NCBI GenBank assembly: GCA_013368315.1
Contig: JAACJM010000112.1
Location: 62,001-126,000, forward strand
Direction of reading: 5' to 3'
DNA length: 64,000 nucleotides
DNA from: Tetrapyrgos nigripes
Lineage: Eukaryota; Basidiomycota; Agaricomycetes; Agaricales; Campanellaceae
Positions 24,127-35,312 of this stretch are shown piece after piece (the first letter of the stretch is position 1; the number at the start of each line of letters is the position of its first letter). The notes below the pieces were generated by a model that worked only from the letters and a program-made list of their open reading frames with translations, ran no database searches and was not told the origin of the DNA. Both the position numbers and the translations under genes were made by a program.

Positions 24127-25566
24127 ATGGGCCAACGCTTTTTTATTCAACATCTCTTCTCATATACGCTACTACTGGCTGTTGTATTGTCCGGTAAGCG
24201 CGTTCTCTTGTATTTTCATGGACGAATTCGTGTTTAAACCGACTCTTTTGGGATTTTGTTCACTATACAGCTCGTGGCCAAAGTCTTACACTTGTCGCTT
24301 ACGTCGCATTCGATGAACTCCCACTCGATGCAACATACATCCCGGTCGGTACCGCAGCTGATGGGGGGGAAACCACATTTCAATTTGATCAAACCAAGGA
24401 GTTTACCGACACAGACCTAGCAACCTTTACTGATGTGTACCATCTTTCAGGTGAAAGAAACAACCAGCTTCCCTCTATCAAGGTCTAATCTTGATGATTC
24501 TTTGAACCAACTTTAATTAATTACAACTTATCTTATATCACCAGGTGTTTTGGTTGCATCTGCTGCTGGATTCGAGTTCGAGATGACAGAAGTATTCAGT
24601 ATAGTTTCTGGAACCGCACCTCCTCAGCAACAGAATGAGCACTTTGGATGCTCGAGCGAGGAACAGGGAGGAGGATCCGGGAGATGCGTAGTGTCTGAAG
24701 TACTTGTTCAAGGAGATACAACCCCGGTCGAGATTTTCACCCACACCGGACCAGCCCTAACTACATTTGTGCTCGCAATCGAGGGCGAAACAACAAAGAC
24801 AATGGCGACTACGACGGCAATTTCAACAAATTCAGAACCATCGGGAAACTCGTACGTCCATTTCCGTTCTGATTGATAGAATGTAAAAAGTCTTCATGCT
24901 ACTTATAGGAATTCTGGATTCTTCGCAAATAGAGCAGCTGTCATCGGAACTTTCTTAGCTGTGGGAATTGTGGTCATTGCTGTCATCGTCTTTCTTCTGC
25001 TCTTCAGATATCGTCACAAAGCTCGGGAAAGGTCTGTTCCAGGCAGTGAGGACAGTGTTCGACCATTTGATCTCAAATATCACCCTCCTGACGTATTGCC
25101 GCCCATTCCCGAGAGTTCTGGACATAACTCCTCGTCTTTCAGACCCTTTGATATGAAATACGAACAACCAACAATAGAGCCCGCTGGTCAGGCTACACCT
25201 TCATCATCTATGCGACAGGCTCTGGAGCTCAGCTCTTCCAGTGCACCTCAGAATCCGGAGCCGTCGCCATCGCCACTAAGCCGTCCGAATTCCAGTCATT
25301 CAACTATTCAAACTACTTCTACGCCCACTATCCGTCAGATGCATCTTCAGCAAGAAGCTGACGCTTTCCGTCAGCAAGTGCGAGAGCTACAGCAAACAGT
25401 GAATGCATCAAATGCTGGTGTACAAGTGGCTATGGCGAGGATTTTGGGTCATATCCAGGCGTTGGAGGTTCAGCTCAATTCGGATTGGGCGAGAGGCTTA
25501 ACAGATGAGCCGCCACCGACGTATACATCGGCTGATTCAAGGACGAATGGATGTGAGCACTCTTAA
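24127..25566 (+). CDS. Single-pass membrane protein, RPFD repeats and PPxY tail (copy C)
   Basis: Four exons (24127..24193, 24271..24450, 24545..24851, 24909..25566) give 403 residues. Parts in order: signal peptide (HLFSYTLLLAVVLSA); ectodomain exon 2 with RGQSLTLVAY and IPVGTAADGGETTFQF; ectodomain exon 3 with GVLVASAAGFEFEM, FGCSSEEQGGGSGRC (two Cys that could pair) and Thr-rich sequence; membrane helix (LAVGIVVIAVIVFLLLF) with RYRHKARER; cytoplasmic RPFDLKYHPPD and RPFDMKYEQP; Ser/Pro-rich linker; coiled coil (LQQEADAFRQQVRELQQTV); a second amphipathic stretch; and DEPPPTYTS with PPxY near the end. The architecture suggests a type I membrane sensor or adaptor whose tail is bound by a WW-domain protein, but no function is known to me. 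The exon phases are the same as in copies B and D. Confidence 0.85.
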
Positions 25567-27031
25567 TTCGTTCATGTTTAATTATCAAACTGAAGCAGGC
25601 TTTTCAGAAGAATTATTATTAAAGTTTGAGAAGACAGTTAATATACTCGTGTACGGCGTCCTAACCGTTTGAACCCTGCAGACTGTTTACGTTCTCGATA
25701 GTAGCTTTATTGCATGGGTTACTTACATTGACAACCGACAACATTAACATAGAAAGATGCGAGTGGGAAGGGAAACAAGTTGTACAGAGATCAGAACAGA
25801 ACAAGCGATGGAAGATGGAAGATGGATGGGTGACAAGGAGAAGGAACGACTCGCAAACCCAACCCCGAGCAACCAGCCAGCCAGCAAAGTGCAAATTCCG
25901 ATCCTTCAAACACTCCTTCCTTTTCCTTAACAATAACAGTCCCAACCCGGTTCCAAGTCCAAGTCCGACTCCTCCTTTGACTCTATTCTCAAACAAACAC
26001 CCCCACGTCCCCAACCCCAACCCCAACCCCACCCCGCACGTCAAACGTCAAACCCAAATACCAAACACCCAAAACCACCAAAACACCCAAACGCAACGCA
26101 ACGCATAGCCAATCCAAACCCAAACCCAACCAAAATTAGACCCAACTCCAAACCCAGAATCACCAAAAACCCGAATATAAAGTCAAGGAACAAGAAGAGT
26201 AAATGAAAGAACCAAAGAATCAAAGAACGGTGAAAGCCTATATGTATTCCATAGCCAATAGCACCCCACAGCCCACATAACCCAAACGAGCCAAATGAGG
26301 TCAACCAGTAACCAGTAAGACGACAGCAACGAACGGGAACGGTAGCAGTGAGACCCAATAGCCAGGAACAGCCAACAGCCAGGAACACAACGCCAACAGC
26401 TAGCCAATGGCCAAGAACACCGTTATCATCATCATCAACAGCCTTCGCTTCCACCACCGCTTCCGCCATCCATCATAATTCCATGATGGAAGGTACGTGG
26501 TACAAGGTTTGCAGTATGCGGTATGCGGCGGCGGCGAGGTTGAGACGAGAACCGCGGAGGATCAACAACGACATCACCCAACCCACGTCAAGAACAACAA
26601 CAACAACAGCAATGCGGAAAGATGCGAGGGAGGGCCGAGAACGAAAGGTACCGAGATGGGAACAGAACGGAACAGAACAATAAACAGAACAAGGGATGGA
26701 AGATGAAAGATGGAACGAAGAAGGCGTTGGATGGATGGATGGGTAACGGGGTGACGGAAGACGGGTGGGTAACGGACGGGAGAAGAGGGGCAACGTGGAC
26801 CAAGACTAAGAAGACCGAGAGAATTTAAGAAGACCGAGAGAATTTAAGAAGACCGAGAGAATTGGAGTCGGAGACGGAGAAGTGGAGTCATTGGACACCC
26901 ACAACCTGCAACCGATAGTGTGTGTATCCACTCTACCCACCGTCCCAAGTAAAATAAAAACAATCCAATGAAGAAAGAAAGTAGAGAAAGGAACAACAAA
27001 AAGTAAACCAAAAAGGAACAGAAAAACCCAC

Positions 27032-27670
27032 CTGACACAAAATCGTCAACGCCAGAGCCTTTGCCTGTCTTTTATTACTCAACCAAACCCACTCATACAA
27101 CGCCGGTTGGGAATACGCATTCCACAGCTTGCTAACCAGTGCGAAACTCCTTTTTTGGTCCATTAGGGTACGGTAGAAGTGGTGAGCGGGGGATGTGCGG
27201 TGGGGGTTTAGAGAGGCGGAAGTGGGGTAGGGATAGTCGGTGTTGGAAGAAGTGTTGTTGTCGGAGGTGTTGGATGAGATACGAGAGAGAGGGGACGGAG
27301 GTGGTAGAGAGGAAGAGGGGGTGTAATGCGGATGAGACGACGGAAGGTAATAGCTGGGTGTATCCAAGAACGACTGGTCCTCCCCCGCTGCGCTCCTCGT
27401 CCTCGGCTCAGGTGGTAAACACGCATATCGTAGAATCATAATCCACAATTCGGGAGGAAGATTGGGTAGAGGTCTCCCTGGTCTTGCTTCGTCTAAAATG
27501 TCGATGATATTGATACGTGGAGTAGTTGTCCGGACTACTTGTTTTACAAGTCGTTTCCATCTTGCGAGTGGGGATGATTGCTTTTTGTCTAGAGAGGAAA
27601 AGGGAGAAGGGGGAGAGAGTTGGGTAAAGGTGAAAACGGACGAGTCCATTGTCGTGGAAGGAAGGAACAA
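27032..27670 (-). pseudogene. Truncated F-box gene copy (exon 1 only)
   Basis: This 213-codon exon is the same length as exon 1 of the F-box gene at 21737-22375 and, by direct comparison of the two translations, differs at two residues (Thr/Ala in the DETRPGRP block and Asn/Asp in SNTSNNNTSS). The GTGGGT donor is retained. No 3' exons exist downstream: the minus strand runs through the duplicated intron sequence and then into the 3' flank of membrane-protein copy C. If unspliced, the frame continues about 32 codons to a stop at 26933. I call it a pseudogene because the gene body is missing, but the strong excess of silent over replacement differences means a short functional F-box protein is possible. 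Confidence 0.65.
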
Positions 27671-28872
27671 AGAGTTGTCGACTTGATGGATTGCCGAAAC
27701 AGCCGAGTGGTTCTCGAGACATAATTATTACGTGTGATTGCTCCGGAGCCTGGAAGTTTCCAAAGTGGAGGTCCAGAGTGTACCATACGAGGAAGAGGAG
27801 TACGCCACTCCGGTAGTGCACCTTTGGAGTATCCATCGTGTACCGAAACTTTCCCTAAAAATACAGAAAACAGAGTGTAAATGTAATCCAACAGCACATG
27901 CCAAATTTGTAAACTTGTTTCCATACTTTCCGACGACCTTCCGCATGAACAAACTCAGGTTCTTATCATTCCAGGCTTTCTGAACGCCAACAAGTTATGG
28001 TGTTGTGGTGGGTCCCAAGTCCGTTACTGGGTTACCGTCTGTCGTGACTCGTCAAGGTTGCTTCACAGGCCTTCGCAGTCCTTCCTCAGTCTGGTAGCCG
28101 TAACCGGTTGCTGTCCGACCGTTCCAGTATTATTTATATATGCTTTCTCCTTCTCCTTCTCCGTCTTTAGGCAAGTTTTTACTTTAACTTTAACTTCTAT
28201 TACCTACCCAGCTTTAAGTTGCAACAACTTACCAGCAATCTCAACCCCCTCCCGAGTACAACAACACCAATTGACCGCCCGAGTCCCCCGAAGTGCCGCA
28301 TCATGCCTATGGTCCATGTGTCCTCGAGGCTCTAACGTCACGGTCTTCAAGAACTCGAGGACAAGAGAGAGTATACACCAGTTCTCAGCCACTGCCCAGT
28401 GCTAGATTATCGCTGCATAGTCTGTGTAGCAACATGCTGCGCAGTATCACTAACATTGGAAGATAGATTTCATCACTATCAGTATCTACACCACGGTTTC
28501 ATGTCCATCACCATCATCCTTCTCAGGCCCACCGCGAGATAACTTCTCCTCTTCAAGTTCTGGAGGCTTTTTTTACTCTGATATTTGGCACGTATCGCTC
28601 AGGCATCAGGCGTCCCGCAGGTCTAGTAGATAAGCATATGAACGAGAATGATGATGAAACCAGCTTGACAACACCCCCGACCTTGCTGAATCTGATCGTT
28701 GGTATGAACACCAACCAGTCAAAACTTCCATCTTGATACCAACAACACAAGCTTGGAATTGTGTATAAGGTTGAGGTACGTTGATATAGACTCCCTCCCT
28801 TGACCGTTGTTGCTCTCCTCATTTTCCTTTTCTCGTTCCCGCCGGACTTTCTACCAGTGAAGACTGAGAAAG
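27671..28872. other. Shared upstream region of the truncated F-box copy and copy D
   Basis: Counterpart of 22376-24126, shortened by several hundred bases around 28300-28480. No gene is seen. It contains the copy D promoter with the palindromic element. Confidence 0.5.
28699..28714. promoter_or_regulatory. Palindromic upstream element of copy D
   Basis: TTGGTATGAACACCAA, identical to the element upstream of copy C and 159 bp before the ATG of copy D. Confidence 0.55.
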
Positions 28873-30311
28873 ATGGACCAACGCTCAACCAGCTTTTTTA
28901 TTCAACATCTCTTCTCATACACGCTACTACTGACTGTTGTATTGTCCAGTAAGCGCGTTCTCTTGCATTTTCATGGATGAATTCGTGTTTACACCGACTC
29001 TTTTGGGATTTTGTTCACTATATAGCTCGTGGCCAGAGTCTTACAATTGTCGAGTACGGAAGTGTAATCAATTTATTCCAACTCGATACAATAACATACA
29101 CCCCAGTCGGTACTGCAGCTGATGGGGGGGAAACCACATTCCAATTTGCTGGAACCAAAACTGTCATTAATGAGGTGGACCATTTTTCAGGTGAAAAGAC
29201 AACCAACTTCCCTCCATCAAGTTCAAATCCTGATGATTCTTTGAATCAACTTTAATTAATTACAACTTATCTTATATCACCAGGTGTTTTAGTTGCATCT
29301 GCTGCTGGATTCGAGGCCGAGATGACAAAAGTATTCAGTATAGTTTCTGGAATCGCACCTGTTCAATTTCATGATCAATTTGGATGCTCGAGCGAGGAAC
29401 AGGGAGGAGGATCCGGGAGATGCGTATTCTCTGAACAAATTGTTCAAGGAGGTATTACTACCGGCCCGATCGGAATTTTAACGACCACCGGACCAGCCAT
29501 AGCTACACGTGTGCTCGCAATTGAGGACGAAACAACAAAGACAATGGCGACTACGACGGCAACTTCAACAAATTCAGAACCATCGGGAAACTCGTACGTC
29601 CATTTCCGTTCTGATTGATAGAATGTAAAAAGTCTTCATGCTACTTATAGGAATTCTGGATTCTTCGCAAATAGAGCAGCTGTCATCGGAACTTTCTTAA
29701 CTGTGGGCATTGTGGTCATTGCTGTCATCGTCTTTCTTCTGCTCTTCAGATATCGTCGGAAAGCTCGGGAAAGATCTGTTCCAGGCAGTGAGACCGGTGT
29801 TCGACCATTTGATCTCAAATATCACCCTCCTGACGTATTGCCGTCCATTCCCGAGAGTTCTGGACATAGCTCCTCGTCCTTCAGACCCTTTGATCTGAAA
29901 TACGAACAACCAACAATAGAGCCCGCTGGTCAGACTACACCTTCATCATCTATGCGACAGGCTCTGGAGTTCAGCTCTGCCAGTCCACCTCATAATCCGG
30001 AGCCGTCGCCATCGCCACTAAGCCGTCCGAATCCTAGTCATTCAACCATTCAAACTACTTCTGCGCCAACTGTTCGTCAGATGCATCTTCAGCAAGAGGC
30101 CGACGATTTCCGTCAGCAAATGCGAGAGCTAGTGCAGCAAACAGTGAATGCATCAAATGCTGGTGTACAAGTGACTATGGCGAGGATTTTGGGTCATATC
30201 CAGGCGTTGGAGGTTCAGCTCAATTCGGATTGGGCGAGAGGCTTAACAGATGAGCCGCCACCGATGTATACATCAGCTGATTCAAGGACGAATGCATGTG
30301 AGCGCTCTTGA
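28873..30311 (+). CDS. Single-pass membrane protein, RPFD repeats and PPxY tail (copy D)
   Basis: Four exons (28873..28948, 29026..29190, 29284..29593, 29651..30311) give 403 residues, product of the tandem duplication that also produced copy C. The signal peptide is three residues longer (MDQRSTSFFIQH start). Ectodomain exon 2 keeps RGQSLTIVEY and TPVGTAADGGETTFQF, but the sequence between and after these blocks is very different from copy C and is 15 nt shorter. Exon 3 keeps FGCSSEEQGGGSGRC but differs around FHDQ and IVQGGITTG. The membrane helix and cytoplasmic part (RPFDLKYHPPD, RPFDLKYEQP, LQQEADDFRQQMREL, DEPPPMYTS) are nearly the same as in copy C. Function unknown; a membrane sensor or adaptor is inferred from topology and the PPxY motif. 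Confidence 0.85.
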
Positions 30312-32520
30312 TTTGTTCATGTGTTTTAACTATCAAACTGAAGCAGGCTTTTCAGAAGAATTATTATTAAAGTTTGAGAAGACAGGGAATAGATGGGTCT
30401 CCTTTAATATACTCGTGTACTGGTGTACTGCGTCCTAGCCGTTTGAACCCTGCAGACTGTTTTACGTTCTGGATAGTAGTGTTATTGCATCGGTTGCTTA
30501 CATTGATAACCGACATGCGATGCTCATCAACAACAGTAACAATAACATAGAAAGATGCGAGGGGGAACATCAGTAAAACGGCAAATCGACTTTTCCCCGC
30601 TTTTCGGAGCTTTCGGTAACTTTTTCCCGTAAAGCCTTTTGATCGGCTTTTCTGACGGAAGCTTTTTCCGTCTTCTACTTTTTTCCGGAAGCTTTTTCTG
30701 TCTTTTACTTTTTTCCATATGGCATCCACTTTTAAACGACTTTTACCGAGCTTTTCTGGACGACCTCACTTTCTACATGTCAAGCATAAAATAGACTCAC
30801 TGTACCAATAGATTATAATTATACAACACACGCACTCAAACCTGTGTTAATATATGTAATTGATTGAGCGAAGTGTGTAGTATACTAGATCTGACTGGGT
30901 TTCCTCAGATGGCACTATAATAGCAGACAGGGGAGGAGGAGGGACATTTAGAGGTACTGGCCCTGACTGGGGACGACGCCACAAAAAGGGGAAATTCCTT
31001 ATAAGGGCTTATAAGGCCAGTAAAATGACCAAAACTCAAAGCAATGCACCATTAATATCTTGATCAGAAAATTACCAGCCAGTTTGGTACAAGGTCAGAC
31101 AATGCTTAAGATAAATTTCAGATTGAGAATTATGTCTCTAATAACACAGAAGAATTTAATTTTTTGGAATACAGCCATGAGTAGAACATCAAGCAAAGAA
31201 ATTTGCATTGTACTTTTGTTTCTTATTTAAGACTATTTTCCAAAGGATAAATACAGTCTAAAGGATTGCTGAAATAATTGCTGATCTTAAACTACCAGCC
31301 AATTCAGTATATGCTCACATAACCAGAAAGAAAATGCTTAATGTGACAATGTCTGTAATGCCTTGGTGTAGCAAAATTTTTGATACAGTTTTGGATCTGT
31401 ATACTGCAGTACAACTAATGGTGAAATACTCAACCTAGCACTCTTCCTTATAAAGTATTTCAAGTGAAACTTGGAATTTAATCTTGGTTATTAGAAAAGC
31501 TTACTCTGCCTTGTATTATAATCATCATTGTATATGGTTAACAGGATCTGAATAAATATTGAAATTGCAAGAGCAGAAAGAGACATGGAAAGTAAATGAA
31601 CTATCAGAGATTTTTCACCTAGCATCATCAGGACAACTTGGTTGCCTATAGGGCTTAATGAAGACATGGCCTTTAAAAGGTTCATAATGATCTTGGACAT
31701 GGAAACAATCTGTAGAATATCAGAGATGATAGGCCTCAATGAAAATCTAATGCTCAAAAGGCTCAAAATAATGTTGGCCTTAGGATCATTCAGAGGAACA
31801 AGAGTCGAACTACTTCGCAAATTTATTCTTGATAGGGAAATGATTAAGTATTCCTTGGACCTGTTTGAGGTATACCAATATTATGTTGTTCGATGTGGTC
31901 CATAATGACCTTACTGAGGCCAACTCCCACTAGTCAAATTGACCTGCAAACTCTTGGAAGAAGTAGGTAGCATACATGTGCACCTTTGATTCTGCACAAC
32001 GGAAGTTACAGAAATACTCCAGCCTTTCAGAGCACAAGTATATTAGTGTGTCTTACAACAGTCAGTGTAATACTGCCCATTAAAAATCTTGTTGTCATAT
32101 TCTCAATTGCGCAGATCAAATTCCTGACAACTCTTACAGGGAATTAAATGATAGCAGGAATTGCCACTCAGATCATGATGAGCATGGATAAAAATGATGA
32201 ATGTACGAGTGTATTGTAAGAATATCTACAGGCTACAAGTGATAGATATACAGGTAGAAAGCATCAAAGAAGAAAATGATACAGGGCAGACAACAATTAT
32301 AGAGACGATGATGGAGGCATCAATAGGATAGGTGTAGGTGACGAGGGAAAGGAAGGTGTTGACAAGATAATGGGGCATGTATGTAACCTGGAGGCAGAGA
32401 CAATGAGGGAGGAAGGCGTTGACAAGGATAGATGTGGGTGACAGGAGGGGGGGAAGGTGTTGATGAGATAATGGACCATGTATGTAACTTGAAGGCAGAG
32501 ACGGTGGGGGAGGAAGGCAT
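30312..32520. other. Copy D 3' flank, short Lys/Ser-like repeats, AT-rich unassigned DNA
   Basis: At 30580-30760 imperfect short repeats of CTTTTTCCGTCTT and GGAAGCTTTTT type occur. From 30850 to 32220 the sequence is AT rich, unlike the flanking host DNA, and shows no recognisable coding domain. It may be old transposon sequence, but I could identify neither ends nor proteins. Confidence 0.4.
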
Positions 32521-32640
32521 GGACAAGATGATAACAAGGTGCAGACGAGATGATAACAAGGAGCAGACAAGATGATAACAAGGGGCGAACGAGATGATAA
32601 CAAGGCGTGGACGAGATGATAACGAGGCGTGTATGTAACT
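32518..32640. repeat. Minisatellite with GATGATAACAAGG core
   Basis: About five tandem imperfect copies of a unit near 21-23 bp, each containing GATGATAACAAGG or a close variant (the last has AACGAGG). Related looser repeats (GATAATGG, GTTGACAAG) extend to the left as far as 32340. Confidence 0.75.
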
Positions 32641-32812
32641 TGGAGGCAAAGCAAACTGCAAGATAACGTGACATACATAATAAATGCAACAACCAATGAA
32701 TGCGTAAAGGAAAAGGGAAAGCTTGACGTGCAGACAACAACTAGTTGTTGGGTGAACCTGGTCAGACTTCATTCCTATTAGTGAAAGATCTAGAGCAAGT
32801 AAGTGGCATACC

Positions 32813-35099
32813 TTAGTCATTACCAGCATCGCCCAAAGCATCACCATTGCCTGACCCACTGCTGTTGTTGCTCAACCCACCACCGATGTTGCCTGATCTA
32901 CCACCATTGTTGCTCAACCCACCACCGATGTTGCCCGACCCACCGCCGTTGTTGCTCGACCCACCACCGACATTGCCCGATCCACCGCCGTTGTTGCTTG
33001 ACCCACCGCTGACATTGCCCGATCCACCACCATTGTTGCCTGACCCACCACCGTTGTTGCCTGACCCACTGCCCTCTCTCAAGCTATTGCCCATGTTGAG
33101 AATCTCTTGCACAGCAGCAGCCATGTCCTGCTGTCCTTTATGCACTGCTTCGGCATATGTTTTGAGTGTGTCAGACGACAACTCAGCCAGATGTTGCGAG
33201 GTAACTGCGACTGCCTTCTTCACATCCTCGACAAGATCCTTTGCCTTCAACGCTGCATCCACAATGGTGTCAATGTTTTTAGTGCTCAAGGCCAACTTTG
33301 CATCGGCAAGAAGCTGCTTTGCTGATGCGGCAGAAGCTTGAGCAGTCTCAGCAGCCTTCTGTGCAGTGTGTTCCCGAAGACGAGCTGCAAGGGCTTCTTC
33401 CTTCGCCTCCTGCTGATTGAGAGGCTCACAGTCAGAGTCCTCCTCTTCAGAAGATTGCTCGTCTACCACACGGCCAAAAACCATCCTGGTAGACATTGCA
33501 TCAAAAGGGTTGGCCGCAAACACACAGATGCAGACACTCACTTTTCCCACCAAGTAAGGGTTTCTTTGGCCCAAGGGTCATCTTCCCGAAAGTCCTTGAC
33601 AATGAGTTTGTGGAAGTCATTGTATGAGAACTCATGATCTTGAGAACTCCATCTGTCCTTGTCCGAGAGTGCAAACCTGACCTGTAAGGAAGTTGGAGAC
33701 ATGGTTTATCAAGCAGACGGACGGAGAAACGACTTACTTGACCAGCGACATAAGCTATAAAACCTGGCGTGATGTGGAGTATACGATTGTTTCTGGCGTT
33801 GCAATTACCCAGAGCGGAAGTGACGTCAACGACCCCTGTAAAAGCATATTGCAGTCCCAGTAGGATGGAACAAGCAGACTGACACACAGATCAGTATACG
33901 CAGGTCAGTATAAGATACAGGAGAAGACTGCCAACACATACCCTAATTAGTGTCATAGACCAATAAAGACCCTTGAACAGGTTGGTGGGGTCATACTCAT
34001 CGGCGTCATACACAAAGAAAGGAAAAGACTTGGCAGTGACCTTCAACCTTCCCTCCCTGAACTTTAACATGACCCTATCAGGAGGTGAGACTAAAACAAT
34101 TCACCATTCAGAGAACGACTTACTTTGTGCTGTCTCTCTCAAATCCTGTGCGAAAGGTGATAGGGCAAAGCAGCTCGGCCGTGTACTTGTGGTTGAAGCC
34201 GCGTTTTTCCTTTCCTTTGTCAGAGGGATTGATGGGTGGATCCAGAACATCGTTGGCAGGGTCTTGTATCATATAGGTTAGGATTCTGGACTTGAGCAGA
34301 TTGGTATCGGCTGTACAAGCTTGAGTTGCACAATCTTCGATCTGGAAAAAAGAAATGATACACTTCAATGAAAAGGATATAAATTGAGAAAGACTCACAT
34401 AGTTGATAAACTCTTGTAATTCTTCATCCATGCCTTGGTCTAACAGGTGGCAGAGATACTCATCTGCTTCAGGCATTCTTTTAGTGAAGTCACGAAAAAG
34501 TTGCTGGAGACGCTTGCATTGGTCCTCAGACCTGCCAAGAGTTGAGCGTATGGCGTAAAGGCAAAGAAAGAACAATAACAGACTTACAAGTCAGCTATGG
34601 AGGGATCATCTTCACAAGACTGCTTCATTGCGCATATAGCACGAAGGAAGTCAGCGATGTCCAAAAAGGGAGAAGACCCGCAGGTGAGGAATTGACTGGC
34701 ATGTCTGACCTTTTTCTTGTCAAACGACCTGGAGGAGATGAGCAGATATACTGACTATACAATGTTCCTTACTGTTTGCTTTTTTTTCCGGCTTCTCCTA
34801 TCCCCTATGTCGCTGAGGAGCTTGGACACGCAGCAATCGGTCCTGTCATTGTCAGAACCATCTGATTCATCTGAAGGCGATGCCAATTGACGACGTTTTC
34901 AACTGGTTGAAGAACACTTGTTGTTTGGAGGAGCTTTGCTTTCGTTTTTGTTTTTGTTAATGCGCTTGTTCTTAACATGATGTCGGGAGGAGCGATTGGA
35001 GTCCTTTTCATGAGAGCGAGAGTGTGAAGTAGAAGAGCGCTCTGAATTGTTGGGCTTTAGAGGCAGAGAACCTGAAGGCGCTGTAGGTTTGGGAGGCAT
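32813..35099 (-). pseudogene. Decayed multi-exon gene of a multicopy agaric family, function unknown
   Basis: Eight exons join well: up to 35099 (exon 1), 34588..34728, 34399..34531, 34124..34341, 33942..34074, 33738..33878, 33542..33681 and 32813..33485. Blocks include HASQFLTCGSSPFLDIADFL, ILTYMIQDPANDVLDPPI, YWSMTLIR, ITPGFIAYVAGQVRFALSD and WAKETLTWWEKMVFGRVV. I recognise this as a family repeated many times in mushroom genomes and annotated only as a DUF (it resembles DUF6698; that name is from memory). Exon 1 is broken: a TGA at 34899-34901 interrupts a basic-acidic region that continues in frame, and the exon 1/exon 2 phases disagree, probably through an indel in a run of eight A. The C-terminus carries an Ala-rich helical part and then Gly/Ser/Asn heptad repeats. 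Flanking transposons suggest it travelled with, or sits among, mobile DNA. Confidence 0.6.
32850..33080 (-). repeat. 21-bp coding minisatellite, GGGSGNN type
   Basis: About eleven tandem units of 21 bp encode GGGSGNN, GGGSSNN, GGGSGNV, GGGLSNN and similar heptapeptides at the C-terminus of the decayed multicopy-family gene. Odd and even units differ systematically, so the higher-order unit is 42 bp. Confidence 0.85.
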
Positions 35100-35137
35100 G
35101 ATCGTACTGGATTAAGATGAACCTAGGTCATGTGGTC

Positions 35138-35312
35138 TTTTGGTTCGTAGATTCTAGAACTTTGTGCACGGGAACTGTGACTCTTAGAAATATCAGCTGC
35201 TAAGCACGCCGCCTTTGGGGACACCATTCGTGGTGCACGGGCCACACTGTGAAGACTATCAAATGTGCTCTTTTGGTTCATGCATGGGAACCATGACTCT
35301 TAGAAATTTGAA
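35138..35312. repeat. Direct repeat in a spacer
   Basis: Two copies of a segment with CTCTTTTGGTTC-like start, a TGCACGGGAAC/TGCATGGGAAC middle and a TGACTCTTAGAAAT end lie at about 35138-35193 and 35267-35310. Confidence 0.6.

Larger units (their letters stand above)
20595..25775. repeat. Tandem segmental duplication, unit 1
   Basis: The interval from about 20595 to 25775 is repeated next door at about 25835-30565. It includes part of the F-box intron, F-box exon 1 (639 bp in both copies), its upstream region and the whole gene at 24127-25566 with its 3' flank. Matching start blocks are GAAGGAACGACTCGCAAACC at about 20605 and 25840; matching end blocks are ACATAGAAAGATGCGAG at about 25750 and 30546. 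Unit 1 has extra sequence upstream of the membrane-protein gene (about 23110-23560) that unit 2 lacks. Confidence 0.85.
25835..30565. repeat. Tandem segmental duplication, unit 2
   Basis: Second copy of the unit described at 20595-25775. It starts inside what would be the F-box first intron, so the F-box 3' exons are not included, and it ends in the 3' flank of membrane-protein copy D. The two units abut with about 60 bp between recognisable ends. Confidence 0.85.

Noticed and set aside
32524..32640. Possible CRISPR-like array
   Set aside because: Units are contiguous, 21-23 bp, without unique spacers, in a eukaryotic genome; it is a minisatellite.
32847..33341. Pro/Leu-rich plus-strand frame with repeats
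   Set aside because: Antisense of the GGGSGNN minisatellite and Ala-rich part of the minus-strand gene.
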